Part shown: positions 27,439 through 42,252 of the stretch, one piece after another
How positions within the stretch are numbered: the stretch's first letter is position 1
Layout: every line of letters starts with the position of its first letter
Source of the DNA: Deinococcus sp. Marseille-Q6407
GTDB taxonomy: Bacteria; Deinococcota; Deinococci; Deinococcales; Deinococcaceae
Assembly: GCF_946848805.1 (NCBI RefSeq)
Contig: NZ_CAMPFU010000001.1
Span: forward strand, 16,001 to 80,000
Reading direction: 5' to 3'
DNA length: 64,000 bases
Translations under genes and position numbers: made by a program
Notes under the pieces: model-generated
Databases searched by the model: none
The model's input: only the letters and a program-made list of their open reading frames with translations
What the model was told of the DNA's origin: nothing

Positions 27439-27451
27439 TACACTGTGGCCC
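27439..27451 (+). promoter_or_regulatory. Leaderless -10 box of the dynamin-like gene
   Basis: TACACT at 27439-27444 lies 7 nt before the ATG at 27452. Confidence 0.6.
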
Positions 27452-29218
<1,767 letters not shown>

Positions 29219-29236
29219 AACTCGGCAGGCTCCAGC

Positions 29237-29947
29237 TCAGGGCGCGGCGGGCAGCCAGTGCTCGCCCAGCACCCGCCGGGCCTGATCGCGCAGGTCCTGT
29301 TCCTCGCGCAGGTAGCGGGCGGCGGTCATCTGAAAGCCCACGGCGCCCACCACCTGACCGTCCGACCAGTACGGCACGGCCAGGGTGCACTGTCCCGGAA
29401 TCCATTCCTCAATGGAATAGGCGTAGCCCAGCCGCCGGACCCGCGCCACCTCGGTTTCCCACTCGTCGGCGGTGGAAATGGACGATGACGTGCAGATGGC
29501 GAACTCGGTGGGCTGAATCTCCAGGTAGGCGTACAGCACCTTGCCGCTGGCCGTCGCGGTGCTGGGCAGGTAGATGTCCAGCGGCATGTCGATGTCGGCT
29601 TCCGGGTGTCGCTCGCGGATGGCGCAGACCACCTCGGTGTCTTCCAGCAGGCACAGGAACGCCACCGATTTGGTGTCCATCGCCAGGTGGGTGATTAGCT
29701 GCCGGGCTTCCAGGAACCAGGGCAGCGCGCTGTTCAGCTGCGCGCCCATCTCGGCCAGGCGCCACGACAGCCGGTAGCGGCCGGCCGGCGTGCGCCGCAG
29801 CATTCCAGCCTCGGTCAGGCCGGCCAGATAAGCGTGGACGGTAGCCCGCGGCATCTCCAGCTCGGCCGCCAGCGCCCGCACACCCCACTCGGGCTGATCG
29901 GCGCCGAAAGCGTTCAGGACGCGGGCCGCTTTTTGAAGGGAATGCAC
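29237..29947 (-). CDS. IclR-family transcriptional regulator
   Basis: A 236-residue protein with an N-terminal winged helix (SLQKAARVLNAFG, AAELEMPRATVHAYLAGL) and a C-terminal effector-binding domain with SGKVLYAYL and VPYWSDGQVVGAVGFQ. IclR proteins sense small carbon compounds. No catabolic gene is adjacent, so the target is unclear. TAAGCT lies 10 nt before the ATG on the minus strand. It is convergent with the dynamin gene, only 18 bp apart. Confidence 0.92.
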   Translation of the reverse strand: MHSLQKAARVLNAFGADQPEWGVRALAAELEMPRATVHAYLAGLTEAGMLRRTPAGRYRLSWRLAEMGAQLNSALPWFLEARQLITHLAMDTKSVAFLCLLEDTEVVCAIRERHPEADIDMPLDIYLPSTATASGKVLYAYLEIQPTEFAICTSSSISTADEWETEVARVRRLGYAYSIEEWIPGQCTLAVPYWSDGQVVGAVGFQMTAARYLREEQDLRDQARRVLGEHWLPAAP

Positions 29948-30017
29948 CTGTCCAGCTTACAGGGACGCCGTGCCGGCTGCCTAGCCCCGCTTTTTTTAGA
30001 AATCGGCAGCTGGCGTT

Positions 30018-30842
30018 TTAGACTCGCAGTTCGTCCGGCTCGGTCAGCAGGTCCACGGCGCCCGAGCCGATCTCGTAGTAACCGCCGATGACCCGGATAC
30101 GCCCGCTGGCTTCGGCCTCGCTGACCAGAGGGTTCTGGCGCAGCTGCTGCACCTGAGAGCGCACGTTGCTGATCACCGCTTCGCGCATCCGGGCCTTCTG
30201 GTCGCGGATGGGGGGCAGGTCCCGCACGCTGGGCTGAATTTGACTGATCAGCCGCCGCAGGTGCTCGGGTTCCTGATCGATGTCCTGCTGGGGCAGCATC
30301 GCCGCCGTAACGGCCCCGCATCCCTCATGGCCCAGCACCAGAATCAGCTGCACTTTCAAGTGAGCGATGGCGTATTCCAGCGTGCCCAGCCCGGCCTCGC
30401 CGACCACGTTGCCGGCCACCCGCACCACGAAGAGGTCACCTAAGCCCTGATCGAACACCAGCTCGACTGGCACCCGGCTGTCGCTGCAGGCCAGCACGGC
30501 GGCAAAAGGCGTCTGGCCGATAATCTGGGCGCGGCGCTCGTTGGCGCTGACTTCCGGGCGGCGTGCCTGACCCGAGAAAAAGCGGGTGTTGCCGTCTTCC
30601 AGGGCCTGAATCGCTTCTTCGGGGGTGGACACCCGGTTGGGCCGCAGCCCGGCGATGTCTTCCATCGAAGCGCCGCGCCGGATGGCCTTGAGCAGTCGCC
30701 GCTCCAGCGCAGCGCTGAGAAGCTGCTCGGAGAGCGGTTCGCCCACTGCTTCAGTGGTCAGCGCGTCTACGGCCAGTGCTTCCGTGGCCAGGGCCTCGGC
30801 AGAGAGGGCAGCGGAGGAGGGGCCTTCCAGTTCTTGTGCCAT
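30018..30842 (-). CDS. Beta-class carbonic anhydrase with N-terminal repeat extension
   Basis: The 274-residue enzyme interconverts CO2 and bicarbonate in the cytoplasm. Zinc ligands Cys119, His172 and Cys175 and the Asp121/Arg123 dyad of the CSDSR motif are all present, so it should be active. Residues 11-34 are a run of four Ala/Glu/Leu-rich pentads ([20 protein letters not shown]) not found in typical beta-carbonic anhydrases. It is likely leaderless: GATACT lies 7 nt before the ATG. It is divergent from the 144-residue gene. Confidence 0.93.
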   Translation of the reverse strand: MAQELEGPSSAALSAEALATEALAVDALTTEAVGEPLSEQLLSAALERRLLKAIRRGASMEDIAGLRPNRVSTPEEAIQALEDGNTRFFSGQARRPEVSANERRAQIIGQTPFAAVLACSDSRVPVELVFDQGLGDLFVVRVAGNVVGEAGLGTLEYAIAHLKVQLILVLGHEGCGAVTAAMLPQQDIDQEPEHLRRLISQIQPSVRDLPPIRDQKARMREAVISNVRSQVQQLRQNPLVSEAEASGRIRVIGGYYEIGSGAVDLLTEPDELRV

Positions 30843-30899
30843 GGGAATCAGTATCCAACATTCGGCTTCCCGGCTTCGCCGCAGGGACCCTGGCCCCGC

Positions 30900-30910
30900 T
30901 AAGCTAGGGC
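30900..30910 (+). promoter_or_regulatory. Leaderless -10 box
   Basis: TAAGCT at 30900-30905 lies 5 nt before the ATG at 30911. Confidence 0.55.
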
Positions 30911-31345
30911 ATGACCCAAGACCCGACGCCGGACATGCTGCCCAGCAGCGAATTCAGCCTTGCAGAGGAGCCGCAGGACCTGACCCCCGACCAGATGACG
31001 CTGCCGCAGTTGCTGGAGCGCTACGCCACGCTGCGCGACACGGTACAGGGTCTGGAAGCCGAGAAAGAAGAACTGGGCGCCCTGATCAAGCAGGCACTGG
31101 CGAACGGTGAACAGGCCGAAACTGACCTCTACCGCGCCGAACTGAAAGTCTCGCGCCGGGTGGAGTATCCGCTGGACCGTTTCCGCGAGGTGTTCGGGGA
31201 CGCGGCCGCGCTGGAAGCCGCCACCATTGACCGGCGGCGTGCCGAAGCGCTGGCCCGCGCCGGCGACCTGGACGCTGACCGCCTGAAAAACCTGGGGGTC
31301 ACCAAGGAAATCCAGGTGCTGCGGCTGGTCCCCAAGACCTTCTGA
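30911..31345 (+). CDS. Coiled-coil protein of unknown function (144 aa)
   Basis: A soluble acidic protein. Residues 30-66 form a likely coiled coil ([20 protein letters not shown] onward), followed by a mixed region ending [17 protein letters not shown] do not recognise a family. It could be a host-nuclease-inhibitor-like (Gam-type) short protein, because the helix plus C-terminal strand layout is similar, but this is weak. It is convergent with the histidine kinase gene. Confidence 0.65.
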   Translation: MTQDPTPDMLPSSEFSLAEEPQDLTPDQMTLPQLLERYATLRDTVQGLEAEKEELGALIKQALANGEQAETDLYRAELKVSRRVEYPLDRFREVFGDAAALEAATIDRRRAEALARAGDLDADRLKNLGVTKEIQVLRLVPKTF

Positions 31346-31378
31346 GCTGGTGGGCAGCCCCGGCCTGGGGCTGCCCGC

Positions 31379-32512
31379 TCAGCCCATGCCGGGCACCGTG
31401 AAGCAAAAAGCGTTCTGGTCACCGTGGCGCTCGGCCCAGGCCTGCCCGCCCCAGCCCTGCACGATGCTGCGCACGATATAGAGGCCCATGCCACTGCCCT
31501 GGCCGGTGGCGTGCCGGCCACGGGTATGTGCCCGGAACAGCCCTTCGGTGTCGGCGATGGGGGTGCCCCGGTCCAGCACCGCCACCTCGACCCAGGCGGA
31601 ACTGCCTAGACGGGTCTGTACGTCCACTTGCTCGCCTTCAGGGCCGTATTTCAGAGCATTTTCGATCAGGTTGAGCAGTACCTGAAGCAGCTTGTCGGGG
31701 TCAGCGCGCACCAGATGATCTTCCCCGAAAACGACCCGCGCGGCGCGGCGTGGGGCAGTCGGCGGCGTGGCGGCCGGGCGGCGGCTTTCCGCCTTGCGGC
31801 GCGGCTTGGCGCTGCCCAGCTTAGCCCTGCCCAGCTTGGTGGTGCCCAGGTCGTATTCGGCGGCCAGCAGGCGCTCGGCCCGGCCAAACGCTTCCGAGAG
31901 CGCCAGGGTGCGGGCGCGGGTGGGGCGGAAGCCCACCGCCAGGTCTTCCACCAGCCGGGCCAGCCGCTCGGTTTCCTGCAGGCCCTGGGCCACAAAGTTC
32001 TGCTGCATTTCGGGCGGCATGTCGTATTCCAGGGCTTCCAGCACCCCGCGGATGGCCGTGACCGGCGTGCGGAACTCGTGCGAGAGCACGGCGGTCGCCT
32101 CGCGCAGTTCTGCCTCACGGCGGCGGTGCTCGCTGAGGTCTTCCAGAATCAGGGCGCCGCCTTCGCCTTCCAGCCGCGCCTGACAGCGCAGTGTCCGGCC
32201 GCTGACTTCCAGTTCCAGCTCGCCGCCGCGTTCGGCCAGGGCTTCCAGGGTGTGCCGCCGCACCACTTCCAGCAGGGGCCGGCCCAGGGCGCGGCACTCG
32301 GGTACTCCCCACAGCTCGCTGGCGGCGTGGTTCAGCCCGCTGACCACCAGCATCTCGCCCAGTTCAGTCGGCTCGCGGCGGTACAGCAACACCGCTTCTG
32401 GCAGGGCGTTGATCCAGGCTGGGGCGTTCCCGTCTGCCGCGCCCTTCACAGCGGCCTCCGGGCCTGGCGCGGCGGCGCTGAAGTCGGGATCATATTCGTA
32501 ATTTCCTGTCAT
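31379..32512 (-). CDS. Sensor histidine kinase, PhoR-like (soluble, PAS-containing)
   Basis: A 377-residue kinase without a clear membrane segment. A PAS-like sensor region (about residues 30-125) is followed by the dimerisation helix with LSHEFRTPVTAIRG carrying the phospho-accepting His. The catalytic domain has the N-box LLNLIENALKYGP, a G1-like VLDRGTPI and the G2 GSGMGLYIVRSI. An Arg/Lys/Ala-rich insertion lies before the N-box. It is 3 bp downstream of its response regulator gene, so they form a pair. The signal is unknown; PhoR-like architecture suggests phosphate or envelope stress. Confidence 0.88.
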   Translation of the reverse strand: MTGNYEYDPDFSAAAPGPEAAVKGAADGNAPAWINALPEAVLLYRREPTELGEMLVVSGLNHAASELWGVPECRALGRPLLEVVRRHTLEALAERGGELELEVSGRTLRCQARLEGEGGALILEDLSEHRRREAELREATAVLSHEFRTPVTAIRGVLEALEYDMPPEMQQNFVAQGLQETERLARLVEDLAVGFRPTRARTLALSEAFGRAERLLAAEYDLGTTKLGRAKLGSAKPRRKAESRRPAATPPTAPRRAARVVFGEDHLVRADPDKLLQVLLNLIENALKYGPEGEQVDVQTRLGSSAWVEVAVLDRGTPIADTEGLFRAHTRGRHATGQGSGMGLYIVRSIVQGWGGQAWAERHGDQNAFCFTVPGMG

Positions 32513-32515
32513 GGC

Positions 32516-33214
32516 TTAGTCCTCGCCTTCCCAGGCGCGCATCCGGTAGCCCTTGCCGCGCACCGTTTCCAGAAAAGCCGGGGTGCCGGGGGCATCTCCC
32601 AGATGGGCCCGCAGCTGGGTCACGTGCTGGTCTACCGTGCGTTCGCCGCCCAGAAAATCGGCGCCCCAGACCCGGTCCAGCAGCTCGGTGCGCGAGTACA
32701 CCCAGCCGGCATTCTGGGTCAGAAAGGTGAGCAGGTCGAACTCGCGGCGGGTCAGGTTCAGCCGCTTGCCCGCGAGCCGGGTGTCGGCCGCCGCCAGGTC
32801 AATCTGCAGCGGCCCGTTGCTGAGGTGCTGGGGTTGCTCCGGCTGGGTGCGGCGCAGCAGGGCCCGCACTCGCGCCACCAGTTCCGCCGCCCCGAACGGT
32901 TTGGTCAGGTAGTCGTCGGCGCCGGTTTCCAGGCCCTCGACCCGCTCGGCCTCAGCGGCGCGGGCGGTGAGCATCAGCACCGGCAGCCGGCGCAGCTCCG
33001 GGTCCGAGCGCAGCCGCAGCAGCAGTCCCAGCCCGCTTTCGCCGGGCAGCATCCAGTCGAGCACCAGCGCGTCGGCACTGCTCAGCGCTTCTTCGGCTTC
33101 AGCGACGGCGGGGTAGGCGTCCACGGCCAGCCCAGCCCGTTCCAGGTGAAAACGCAGCACCTCCCGGACGGTGGCCTCGTCTTCGATCACGACGACATGA
33201 TTCATTTCTGTCAT
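32516..33214 (-). CDS. OmpR/PhoB-type response regulator
   Basis: From ATG 33214 the product has 232 residues. The receiver domain has the phospho-acceptor Asp53 in VLDWMLPGESG, the acidic pair ED at 11-12 and Lys in LTKPFG. The C-terminal winged helix has LTRREFDLLTFL and RTVDQHVTQLRAHL. An alternative start is the ATG at codon 4. It is paired with the kinase immediately downstream. Confidence 0.92.
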   Translation of the reverse strand: MTEMNHVVVIEDEATVREVLRFHLERAGLAVDAYPAVAEAEEALSSADALVLDWMLPGESGLGLLLRLRSDPELRRLPVLMLTARAAEAERVEGLETGADDYLTKPFGAAELVARVRALLRRTQPEQPQHLSNGPLQIDLAAADTRLAGKRLNLTRREFDLLTFLTQNAGWVYSRTELLDRVWGADFLGGERTVDQHVTQLRAHLGDAPGTPAFLETVRGKGYRMRAWEGED

Positions 33215-33297
33215 TGTGCCCCAGCCGCCGGCTCTTTTCGTCAGCGTCTTGTCAGCTCTGCCGGGTGCGCCTGTCCGGCCTCCGTATGTCCAGAGAA

Positions 33298-33331
33298 AGC
33301 GGGCCCACTGCACTACGCAGACGGGCCCGCT
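33298..33331 (-). terminator. Terminator hairpin after rsfS
   Basis: AGCGGGCCC (33298-33306) and GGGCCCGCT (33323-33331) form a perfect 9-bp stem. On the minus strand TTTCTCTG follows. It ends the yqeK-lytR-rsfS unit. Confidence 0.65.
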
Positions 33332-33351
33332 GGAGCAGAACAGAGCCGGGA

Positions 33352-33729
<378 letters not shown>

Positions 33730-33920
33730 GGTGACTCCTTAGGGGAGAAGAAAACAAAGAGGGTCAAAGAGGTCAGGGTAAAGCGGGGCGGCGCCGGGGG
33801 CTTAAGAAACTGGGGCGCCGGCGCGGCCAGGGAGTGTCCTGACCATAGCAGAGGCCCGGCGTGGCTGCTTTGCGGCACGGTTGAGCGTTCGCTTAAAGCT
33901 GGCCTAGCGGTGGCAGAGGT

Positions 33921-35375
33921 TCAGGGCGCTGGGCTGTCCTGCAGCAGCGCGGCGGTGTCGTGGTCGCTCAGGCCCAGCTGGCGGCCGTCGCCGGGGCGGC
34001 GCAGGGGCAGCAGGGCGGCCAGCTGGCTGCGGGCGTCGTTGCCCAGCCACACGGCGACCTCGCCGCTGCGCAGCTCGAAGCGCTCGCCCTGTAACCGGGG
34101 CAGCCCCAGCTGCTGGGCCAGGGCGCTGGCTTCTTCTGGTGCGTCAAGGGTCAGCACCTGGCTGCTCATGGGGTCGGACGGTTCCAGTACCAACTGAATG
34201 TTGCTGTAGCCCACCTGCCACAGGCTGCGGGCCAGCGCCGGGCCCATCAGGGCCCCGGACCCGTCGTGGATGGTCACCGGCACCTCGGCCAGTGCGGCGC
34301 CGTCCGGGTCAGCGCCAGCGTTCTCCTCTCCTGTTTCTGTGGACGTTTCATTCCCCTCGGCGGCCGCGGTCGTTCCGGAGGCGGCTTCTGCTTGCTGCGC
34401 GGCCTGGCGCTCGGCCTGCAGCGAGGGGTTGTCCCAGACCCGGCTCAGCGCGGCGCGGTCCACCGCCAGGTTGTAGCTGCCGGGAATGGCCGCTGTGGGC
34501 AGGGTGGCAAAGGTCAGGTTCAGCTGCGACAGGTACGGCAACAGACCGGTCAGCCGGTCGGGGTTCAGGTCGGTCTCGATGTTCTTGCCGAACCCGGCAA
34601 TCAGGGTGGGAATCAGCCGCAGTCCCTGCGGTGAGCGCAGCTTATTGATCAGCTGGGTGAGTGCTTGCTTCTGGTGGTCAATGCGGCCCCAGTCGTCTCC
34701 CACGCCCTTGCGGACCCGCAGGTACAGCGCGGCGGTGCGGCCGTCCAAATGCTGCTCGCCGGGCGGCAGGTCCAGGTGAATGCCGGCGGCCTTGTCTTCC
34801 CACTGAATCCCGCCGGGCGGCACCGTTACGTCCAGGCCGCCCAGCGCCCCAATCAGCTCGGCCACGTAATCCTCGTTCACGATCACATAAGCGTCCACCG
34901 GGCTGCCGGTGATTCGCTCTACCCCGCGGGTCAGGGCGTACGGGCCGCCGGCCCAGTACTGGTGGTTGATTTTCTGGTCGGTGGCGGAGCGGTCAGGGTC
35001 ATAGTCGCCCACGTTGGTGTCGCGGGGGATGTTCAGCACTTCCACCCGGGGACCCGAGACCTTGATCAACATGATGGTGTCGGTGTTGATCTCCTGAAAC
35101 AGGTTCTCGCGCTGGGTCTGGTCCTCGCAGCGCTGATAGTAGCCGCAGTAGGCCACGTCGCGTCCGGCCAGCAGAAAAGTAAATTCGGGGCGCTTGGCGG
35201 TTTCATAGCTGACCGCGCTGCTACTGCCAAAAGTCAGCCAGGCCGCCCCGCCCCACGACAGCGCGCCCAGCACCAGCCCACCGATTTGCAGGCCACGTAG
35301 CCATGACCGGCGCCGCTCAGCGGGAGTACGGCCGCTGCCCGGCGGGACAGGGGGGCGGCGCTGCGGCCGCTTCAC
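33921..35375 (-). CDS. LytR-CpsA-Psr family protein
   Basis: A 484-residue protein anchored by one N-terminal helix (about 28-48). The extracytoplasmic LCP domain holds the polyprenyl-phosphate-binding residues (DTIMLIKV, NIPRDTNVG, LYLRVRKGVGDDWGRIDHQK). After a Ala/Glu/Thr-rich linker a LytR_C domain follows (VTIHDGSGALMGPALARSL). LCP enzymes attach glycopolymers to peptidoglycan or S-layer-linked polymers. Its start overlaps the yqeK stop (ATGA), so translation is coupled. Confidence 0.92.
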   Translation of the reverse strand: MKRPQRRPPVPPGSGRTPAERRRSWLRGLQIGGLVLGALSWGGAAWLTFGSSSAVSYETAKRPEFTFLLAGRDVAYCGYYQRCEDQTQRENLFQEINTDTIMLIKVSGPRVEVLNIPRDTNVGDYDPDRSATDQKINHQYWAGGPYALTRGVERITGSPVDAYVIVNEDYVAELIGALGGLDVTVPPGGIQWEDKAAGIHLDLPPGEQHLDGRTAALYLRVRKGVGDDWGRIDHQKQALTQLINKLRSPQGLRLIPTLIAGFGKNIETDLNPDRLTGLLPYLSQLNLTFATLPTAAIPGSYNLAVDRAALSRVWDNPSLQAERQAAQQAEAASGTTAAAEGNETSTETGEENAGADPDGAALAEVPVTIHDGSGALMGPALARSLWQVGYSNIQLVLEPSDPMSSQVLTLDAPEEASALAQQLGLPRLQGERFELRSGEVAVWLGNDARSQLAALLPLRRPGDGRQLGLSDHDTAALLQDSPAP

Positions 35376-36103
35376 GGAGCGGTTGTCCTGGCCCAGGCGG
35401 CGCTGCCCTCGTGTTCCAGCCAGTCGTACAGCTTCAGGGTGCGGGGGTGAACCTCGGTGCCCTTGCCCTGTAGGTAGTGCACCTTGGAACTGATGGCCAG
35501 CGCCAGGGCTGCCGGCAGGTCCCGGAAAGCCAGCTCGCGGATATCGCCGTTGACGCCCCGGCCGGGCTCAGAGACATCGGCTATATAAACGCAGGCGGCG
35601 ATGGCATGGCCCGGGCGGGGGCCGGTCACGTGGTCTTCCACAGCTTCCAGCACTGTCTGGTCGGGGAAATTCAGCGCTTCGAGGACGTTGCGGGCGGCGC
35701 GGCCGTGCAGGGCCAGCGGCCAGCGGCGGTCCAGGTCGCACTCAGGCGGGGCCAGCCGCAGCAAGTCGTCGTTGCTGAGGTCACGGGCCAGGTCGTGCAG
35801 GATGCCGGCGGCGTAGGCCCGGCGGGTGTCCAGCCCCGCCGCGTAAGCGATCTGCGCCGAAAGCAGCGCCACCCGCTTGACGTGCGCCCAGCGGGCCGGG
35901 GTAACGCGCGACTGCACTTCCTGGGCCCAGCGGGGCCAGTCGGCCCTCATCCAGTCGGGAAGAGCTTCGCCCTGAGTGGTGACCTGCCCGGCGAGGTTAT
36001 CCGGTAGAGGCAGTTCGCCCAGGTCGCTGCACAGCGGGAGTTCTCCGCTCTGACTTGCTTCAGGTGCCTGAGGCTGCGTGATCAGCAGGGAAAAAGGCAT
36101 CAT
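35372..36103 (-). CDS. yqeK: HD-domain Ap4A hydrolase, YqeK-like
   Basis: Residues 55-210 form the HD hydrolase: ARWAHVKRVALL, AGILHDLARDLS (the HD pair), LHGRAARNVLEAL and AVEDHVTG, matching YqeK, which cleaves symmetric diadenosine tetraphosphate. The first 50 residues are an unusual extension; an in-frame ATG at 35950 would give the usual length. The gene is first in the unit with lytR and rsfS; nadD, commonly upstream elsewhere, is absent. A -10 like TATAGT (complement of 36197-36202) lies about 95 bp before the start. Confidence 0.85.
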   Translation of the reverse strand: MMPFSLLITQPQAPEASQSGELPLCSDLGELPLPDNLAGQVTTQGEALPDWMRADWPRWAQEVQSRVTPARWAHVKRVALLSAQIAYAAGLDTRRAYAAGILHDLARDLSNDDLLRLAPPECDLDRRWPLALHGRAARNVLEALNFPDQTVLEAVEDHVTGPRPGHAIAACVYIADVSEPGRGVNGDIRELAFRDLPAALALAISSKVHYLQGKGTEVHPRTLKLYDWLEHEGSAAWARTTAP

Positions 36104-36196
36104 CCGGCGTGGGGGGCGGAGCCATCAGGGCGCGGGGCAGAGGTCGGCACGGTGGAGCAGGGGCGGGGGGGAGGCGCTAACCGCAACATGGCAGCC

Positions 36197-36204
36197 ACTA
36201 TAAC
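36197..36204 (-). promoter_or_regulatory. Possible promoter -10 for the yqeK-lytR-rsfS unit
   Basis: GTTATAGT on the minus strand, an extended-looking -10, between cdaR and yqeK. No good -35 is visible. The leader would be about 90 nt. Confidence 0.35.
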
Positions 36205-36270
36205 GCCGCCGCCTGCTCCGAAGATTTCTGCACCCCACAAAGGCGGGCAGCAGGATTGCCACTCGGCGAC

Positions 36271-37319
36271 TCAGGGCCCACTGGTGGCTGTGCCTCCCGG
36301 TGCCGTGCTGGTCCCGGAGGTGGCCGTCTGTGAAGCTGCTTCAGCTGCTTCAGCGGCACGCACCTGCAGCTTGACCGTCACCCGGTCCAGCACCTGGACG
36401 CCTTCGGGTGGCAGCAGCCGCACCTCGGTCTGGTAGGTGCCGGCGTGATAGTCAGGGGTGCCGGAGATTTCGGTCAGGGTGTCCAGCGTCTTGCCCGGCC
36501 CGATCACCCGCACCTGCGCAGGGCTGAGGGCAGACGATACCAGCTGCAGCCCGGCGGGCGGCGCAGTCAGCCGCACCGGCAGGGTGCGGGCCGGTGGCTG
36601 CCCGGCGTCCAGGCGGGTCAGCTCGGCAGTGGCCGGGGAGAGGGTCACGTCCTGCACCGGTTGGCCAGCGCTGTTGAGGGCCAGCAGATTGACCGTACGG
36701 CTCTGGCCCGGTTCCAGGTTCACCGGCGCGTAACTCAGCTGTTCGATCTCGTTTACGGTGCGGCTGGGGCCACTGACCGTGACCTCGGCCGGCTGCACCT
36801 GATAGCTGGGCATCAGGGTGCTGCCCGGCGCATATACCGTCACCGTGACCGGCAGAGTGCGGGTCTGCACGGTGTCCACCAGGCCCTGTACCCGGTCGGG
36901 CGTGGTGCGCACCACCGTGGTGTTGTCGGGTGCGGCCACCGTCACGGCGGTGTTGAAGGTGCCTTCGGGCAGGCCGGTCACATCGGTCACCGCCTCGATC
37001 CGGTCGCCGCGCAGTTCCCGCAACCGTTCGGGGCGGCCGCTCAGGGTCACCTTGATGGTGCTCGGCGACAGGCCACTGACTGCCCGCTTCTCGCCGGCGC
37101 CCTCACCCGTATTGTCGCGCACGTTGACCGGCACGTCGTAGGTCTGCTCAATGATGGCGCGGCGGTCCTCCGAAGCGGCGTACCACAGCACACAGGCGGC
37201 CACGAAGGCCAACAGCTTGGCGCCCCAGTCACGGGTCAGGCTGCGGCGCAGCGACTCGCGGGCCTGCTGCCGGTTTGGTGGGCTGCCGGGCGCAGGCGGC
37301 GGCACGGATCCGGGCGCGG

Positions 37320-37323
<4 letters not shown>
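36271..37323 (-). CDS. cdaR: CdaR/YbbR-domain protein, partner of the diadenylate cyclase
   Basis: A 350-residue protein with one membrane helix (about 36-52, LLAFVAACVLWYAASEDRR) and several YbbR repeats outside the membrane (VPVNVRDN, ITVTVYAPG-like blocks, TLPVRLTAPPAGL). CdaR regulates CdaA and is normally encoded beside it. The ATG overlaps the cdaA stop by 4 bp. The C-terminus ends in a Ser/Thr/Gly tail. Confidence 0.9.
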
Positions 37324-38471
<1,148 letters not shown>

Positions 38472-38541
38472 GAGCAGAATTCTTGCAGGAGGGCACCGCC
38501 GCTGCTGGCTGGCGGCCCGCCACACCGCTGGCGTCCGGCGC

Positions 38542-38553
38542 TACAGTGAGCGC
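38542..38553 (+). promoter_or_regulatory. Leaderless -10 box of apgM
   Basis: TACAGT at 38542-38547 lies 6 nt before the ATG at 38554. Confidence 0.65.
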
Positions 38554-39783
<1,230 letters not shown>

Positions 39784-39828
39784 GCTGCGCCTGCCGGCCT
39801 GAGCACCGGCACAGCCGCAAAGGAAAAG

Positions 39829-39855
39829 ACCACGGGTTTGCCCCGTGGTTTTTTG
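39829..39855. terminator. Bidirectional terminator between apgM and trmH
   Basis: ACCACGGG (39829-39836) and CCCGTGGT (39842-39849) with a 5-nt loop, T-run after (39848-39854) and A-rich stretch before. Confidence 0.9.
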
Positions 39856-39882
39856 TGATGCCGGAGCAGAGAGCGGCGGCGG

Positions 39883-40554
39883 TTAGCTCGCCCCCAGCAT
39901 CTGCCCCTGGTCGTCCAGTTCGGGGTAGGCGCGGCCCTGTTCGTCGTAGGTTTCGGCCAGGTCCGGGTAAGCCCACTGAAAGGCGGTCCGGCGTAAGTCC
40001 TCTTCGCTCAGCTGTGGCTGGGCATACATGCCGGCTTCCAGCCGCTGCCGCTGCGCCTCAAATAGGATGGTGGCGGCGGCCACCGAGACGTTGAGGCTCT
40101 GCACCATTCCCATCATCGGAATCACGATGTTGGCGTCGGCGGCCTCGGCAGCGGCGTCGCTCACGCCAAATTTCTCGGCCCCCAGCAGCACGCAGGTGGG
40201 GCGGGTGTAGTCGGGCTCGCGGTAGTCCACCGAGCGCTGCGAGAGGTGGGTGGCCAGCACCTGCACCCCCTGGCCCTGCAGCTCGCGGATGGCGTCCAGC
40301 GCCGAGGCGTGCTGCTGCACAGTCACCCACTTGTGGGCGCTGCCGGAACTGGCTTCAAACATCCGCGAGCGAAAGGACCCCAGGCTCAGGCTCTTGGGCG
40401 GCACGGCGTGGGCGGTCATGGCCCCCACCGCGTCACAGGTGCGCAGGATGGCGCTGAGGTTATGAGGCTTGTTGACCTCGTCCATCAGCACGCTGAGGGT
40501 GGGCTGGCGCAGGCGCAGGACACGCAGGATCTTGGCGTAACGTTCGGGCGTCAT
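39883..40554 (-). CDS. trmH: TrmH-family tRNA/rRNA 2'-O-methyltransferase
   Basis: The SPOUT methyltransferase has the three family motifs: [27 protein letters not shown] and [17 protein letters not shown]. TrmH methylates G18 of tRNAs. The protein has 223 residues from ATG 40554; a GTG at 40557 directly before is an equal choice. TATGCT lies 8 nt before the ATG, so it may be leaderless. It is convergent with apgM. Confidence 0.9.
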   Translation of the reverse strand: MTPERYAKILRVLRLRQPTLSVLMDEVNKPHNLSAILRTCDAVGAMTAHAVPPKSLSLGSFRSRMFEASSGSAHKWVTVQQHASALDAIRELQGQGVQVLATHLSQRSVDYREPDYTRPTCVLLGAEKFGVSDAAAEAADANIVIPMMGMVQSLNVSVAAATILFEAQRQRLEAGMYAQPQLSEEDLRRTAFQWAYPDLAETYDEQGRAYPELDDQGQMLGAS

Positions 40555-40592
40555 CACCTTCCAGCATACGGGGTGCCGCCCTTCCCCCCGGC

Positions 40593-41255
40593 TTACTCGC
40601 CCGGCAGGCGGCGCACCGGCAGCTGCACCCAGCCCCGGCGCGACACGATTCGCAGCAGCAGCACGGTGGCGATGCCGGCCAGCTGTGCACCCACCATACC
40701 CAGCAGCGGCACGGTCAGGTACACGGCCGCCGCGCCCAGCGCCGCCGCCGTGGCATACAGCTGGTCACGGCGGTACATCACTTCCGGCACCTCGTTGGCG
40801 ATCAGGTCGCGGATGATGCCGCCGCCCACCCCGCTCAGCATGCCCGCAAAGGTCACGCCCAGCGGCCCCAGGCCCAGCGCCAGTGCACCCAGCGCCCCGG
40901 ACGAGGCGAACACCGCCAGCCCGATCGAGTCGAAAATCTGAATGGTGCGCTCGAAGCGGGCCAGCCGCTCCCCGAAGGCGAAGGCCAGCAGGCCGCCGCC
41001 CAGCGAGAGCCAGGCATACAGCTCATCGCGTAGGAAAAGCGGCGGAGTCTGTCCGGTCAGGGTGTCGCGCACCGCGCCCCCGCCCACCGCCGTCACCGCG
41101 CCCAGCACCAGCACCCCAAAAATATCGAAACGCTTGCGCACGGCCAGCAGCGCCCCCGACATCGCAAAAGCCAGGGTGCCCAGCAGGTCGAAGATACGTA
41201 GCCCCGACTGCAACTGGGTCAGTGGGACGCCGGGCAGCAGCGAGAGGTCAGGCAT
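40593..41255 (-). CDS. TRIC-type/UPF0126 membrane protein
   Basis: A 220-residue protein with about seven membrane helices and two internal repeats, each with the glycine-rich motif GGGxxRD ([12 protein letters not shown] and [13 protein letters not shown]). These define the prokaryotic trimeric intracellular cation channel family. Likely a potassium or other cation channel. It is followed 35 bp later by trmH on the same strand. Confidence 0.92.
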   Translation of the reverse strand: MPDLSLLPGVPLTQLQSGLRIFDLLGTLAFAMSGALLAVRKRFDIFGVLVLGAVTAVGGGAVRDTLTGQTPPLFLRDELYAWLSLGGGLLAFAFGERLARFERTIQIFDSIGLAVFASSGALGALALGLGPLGVTFAGMLSGVGGGIIRDLIANEVPEVMYRRDQLYATAAALGAAAVYLTVPLLGMVGAQLAGIATVLLLRIVSRRGWVQLPVRRLPGE

Positions 41256-41309
41256 GGGTGCCCAGCTTCCGTAGCCGCCGGCCTCTGCCTGAGCCCCACA
41301 TGCCAGCCA

Positions 41310-42047
<738 letters not shown>

Positions 42048-42252
42048 TGTTCAGTTTGCTCCTTGAGGTGAAGGCGGCCGCGCGCGTGGCCCCGTGTGCT
42101 TTTTGCCCAGCCTGGCCTGGGGCCTGATACAGCTGCGCTGCATAACCCGGCACAGCTGCGCGCGGCCGTGGGACGCGGGGCCCATTGTAACGCGGCGGGC
42201 GGGCGGGTCGCAGGTTGCTGTTACCGGCGGCCCCGGGGTGCAGAATGTCCGC

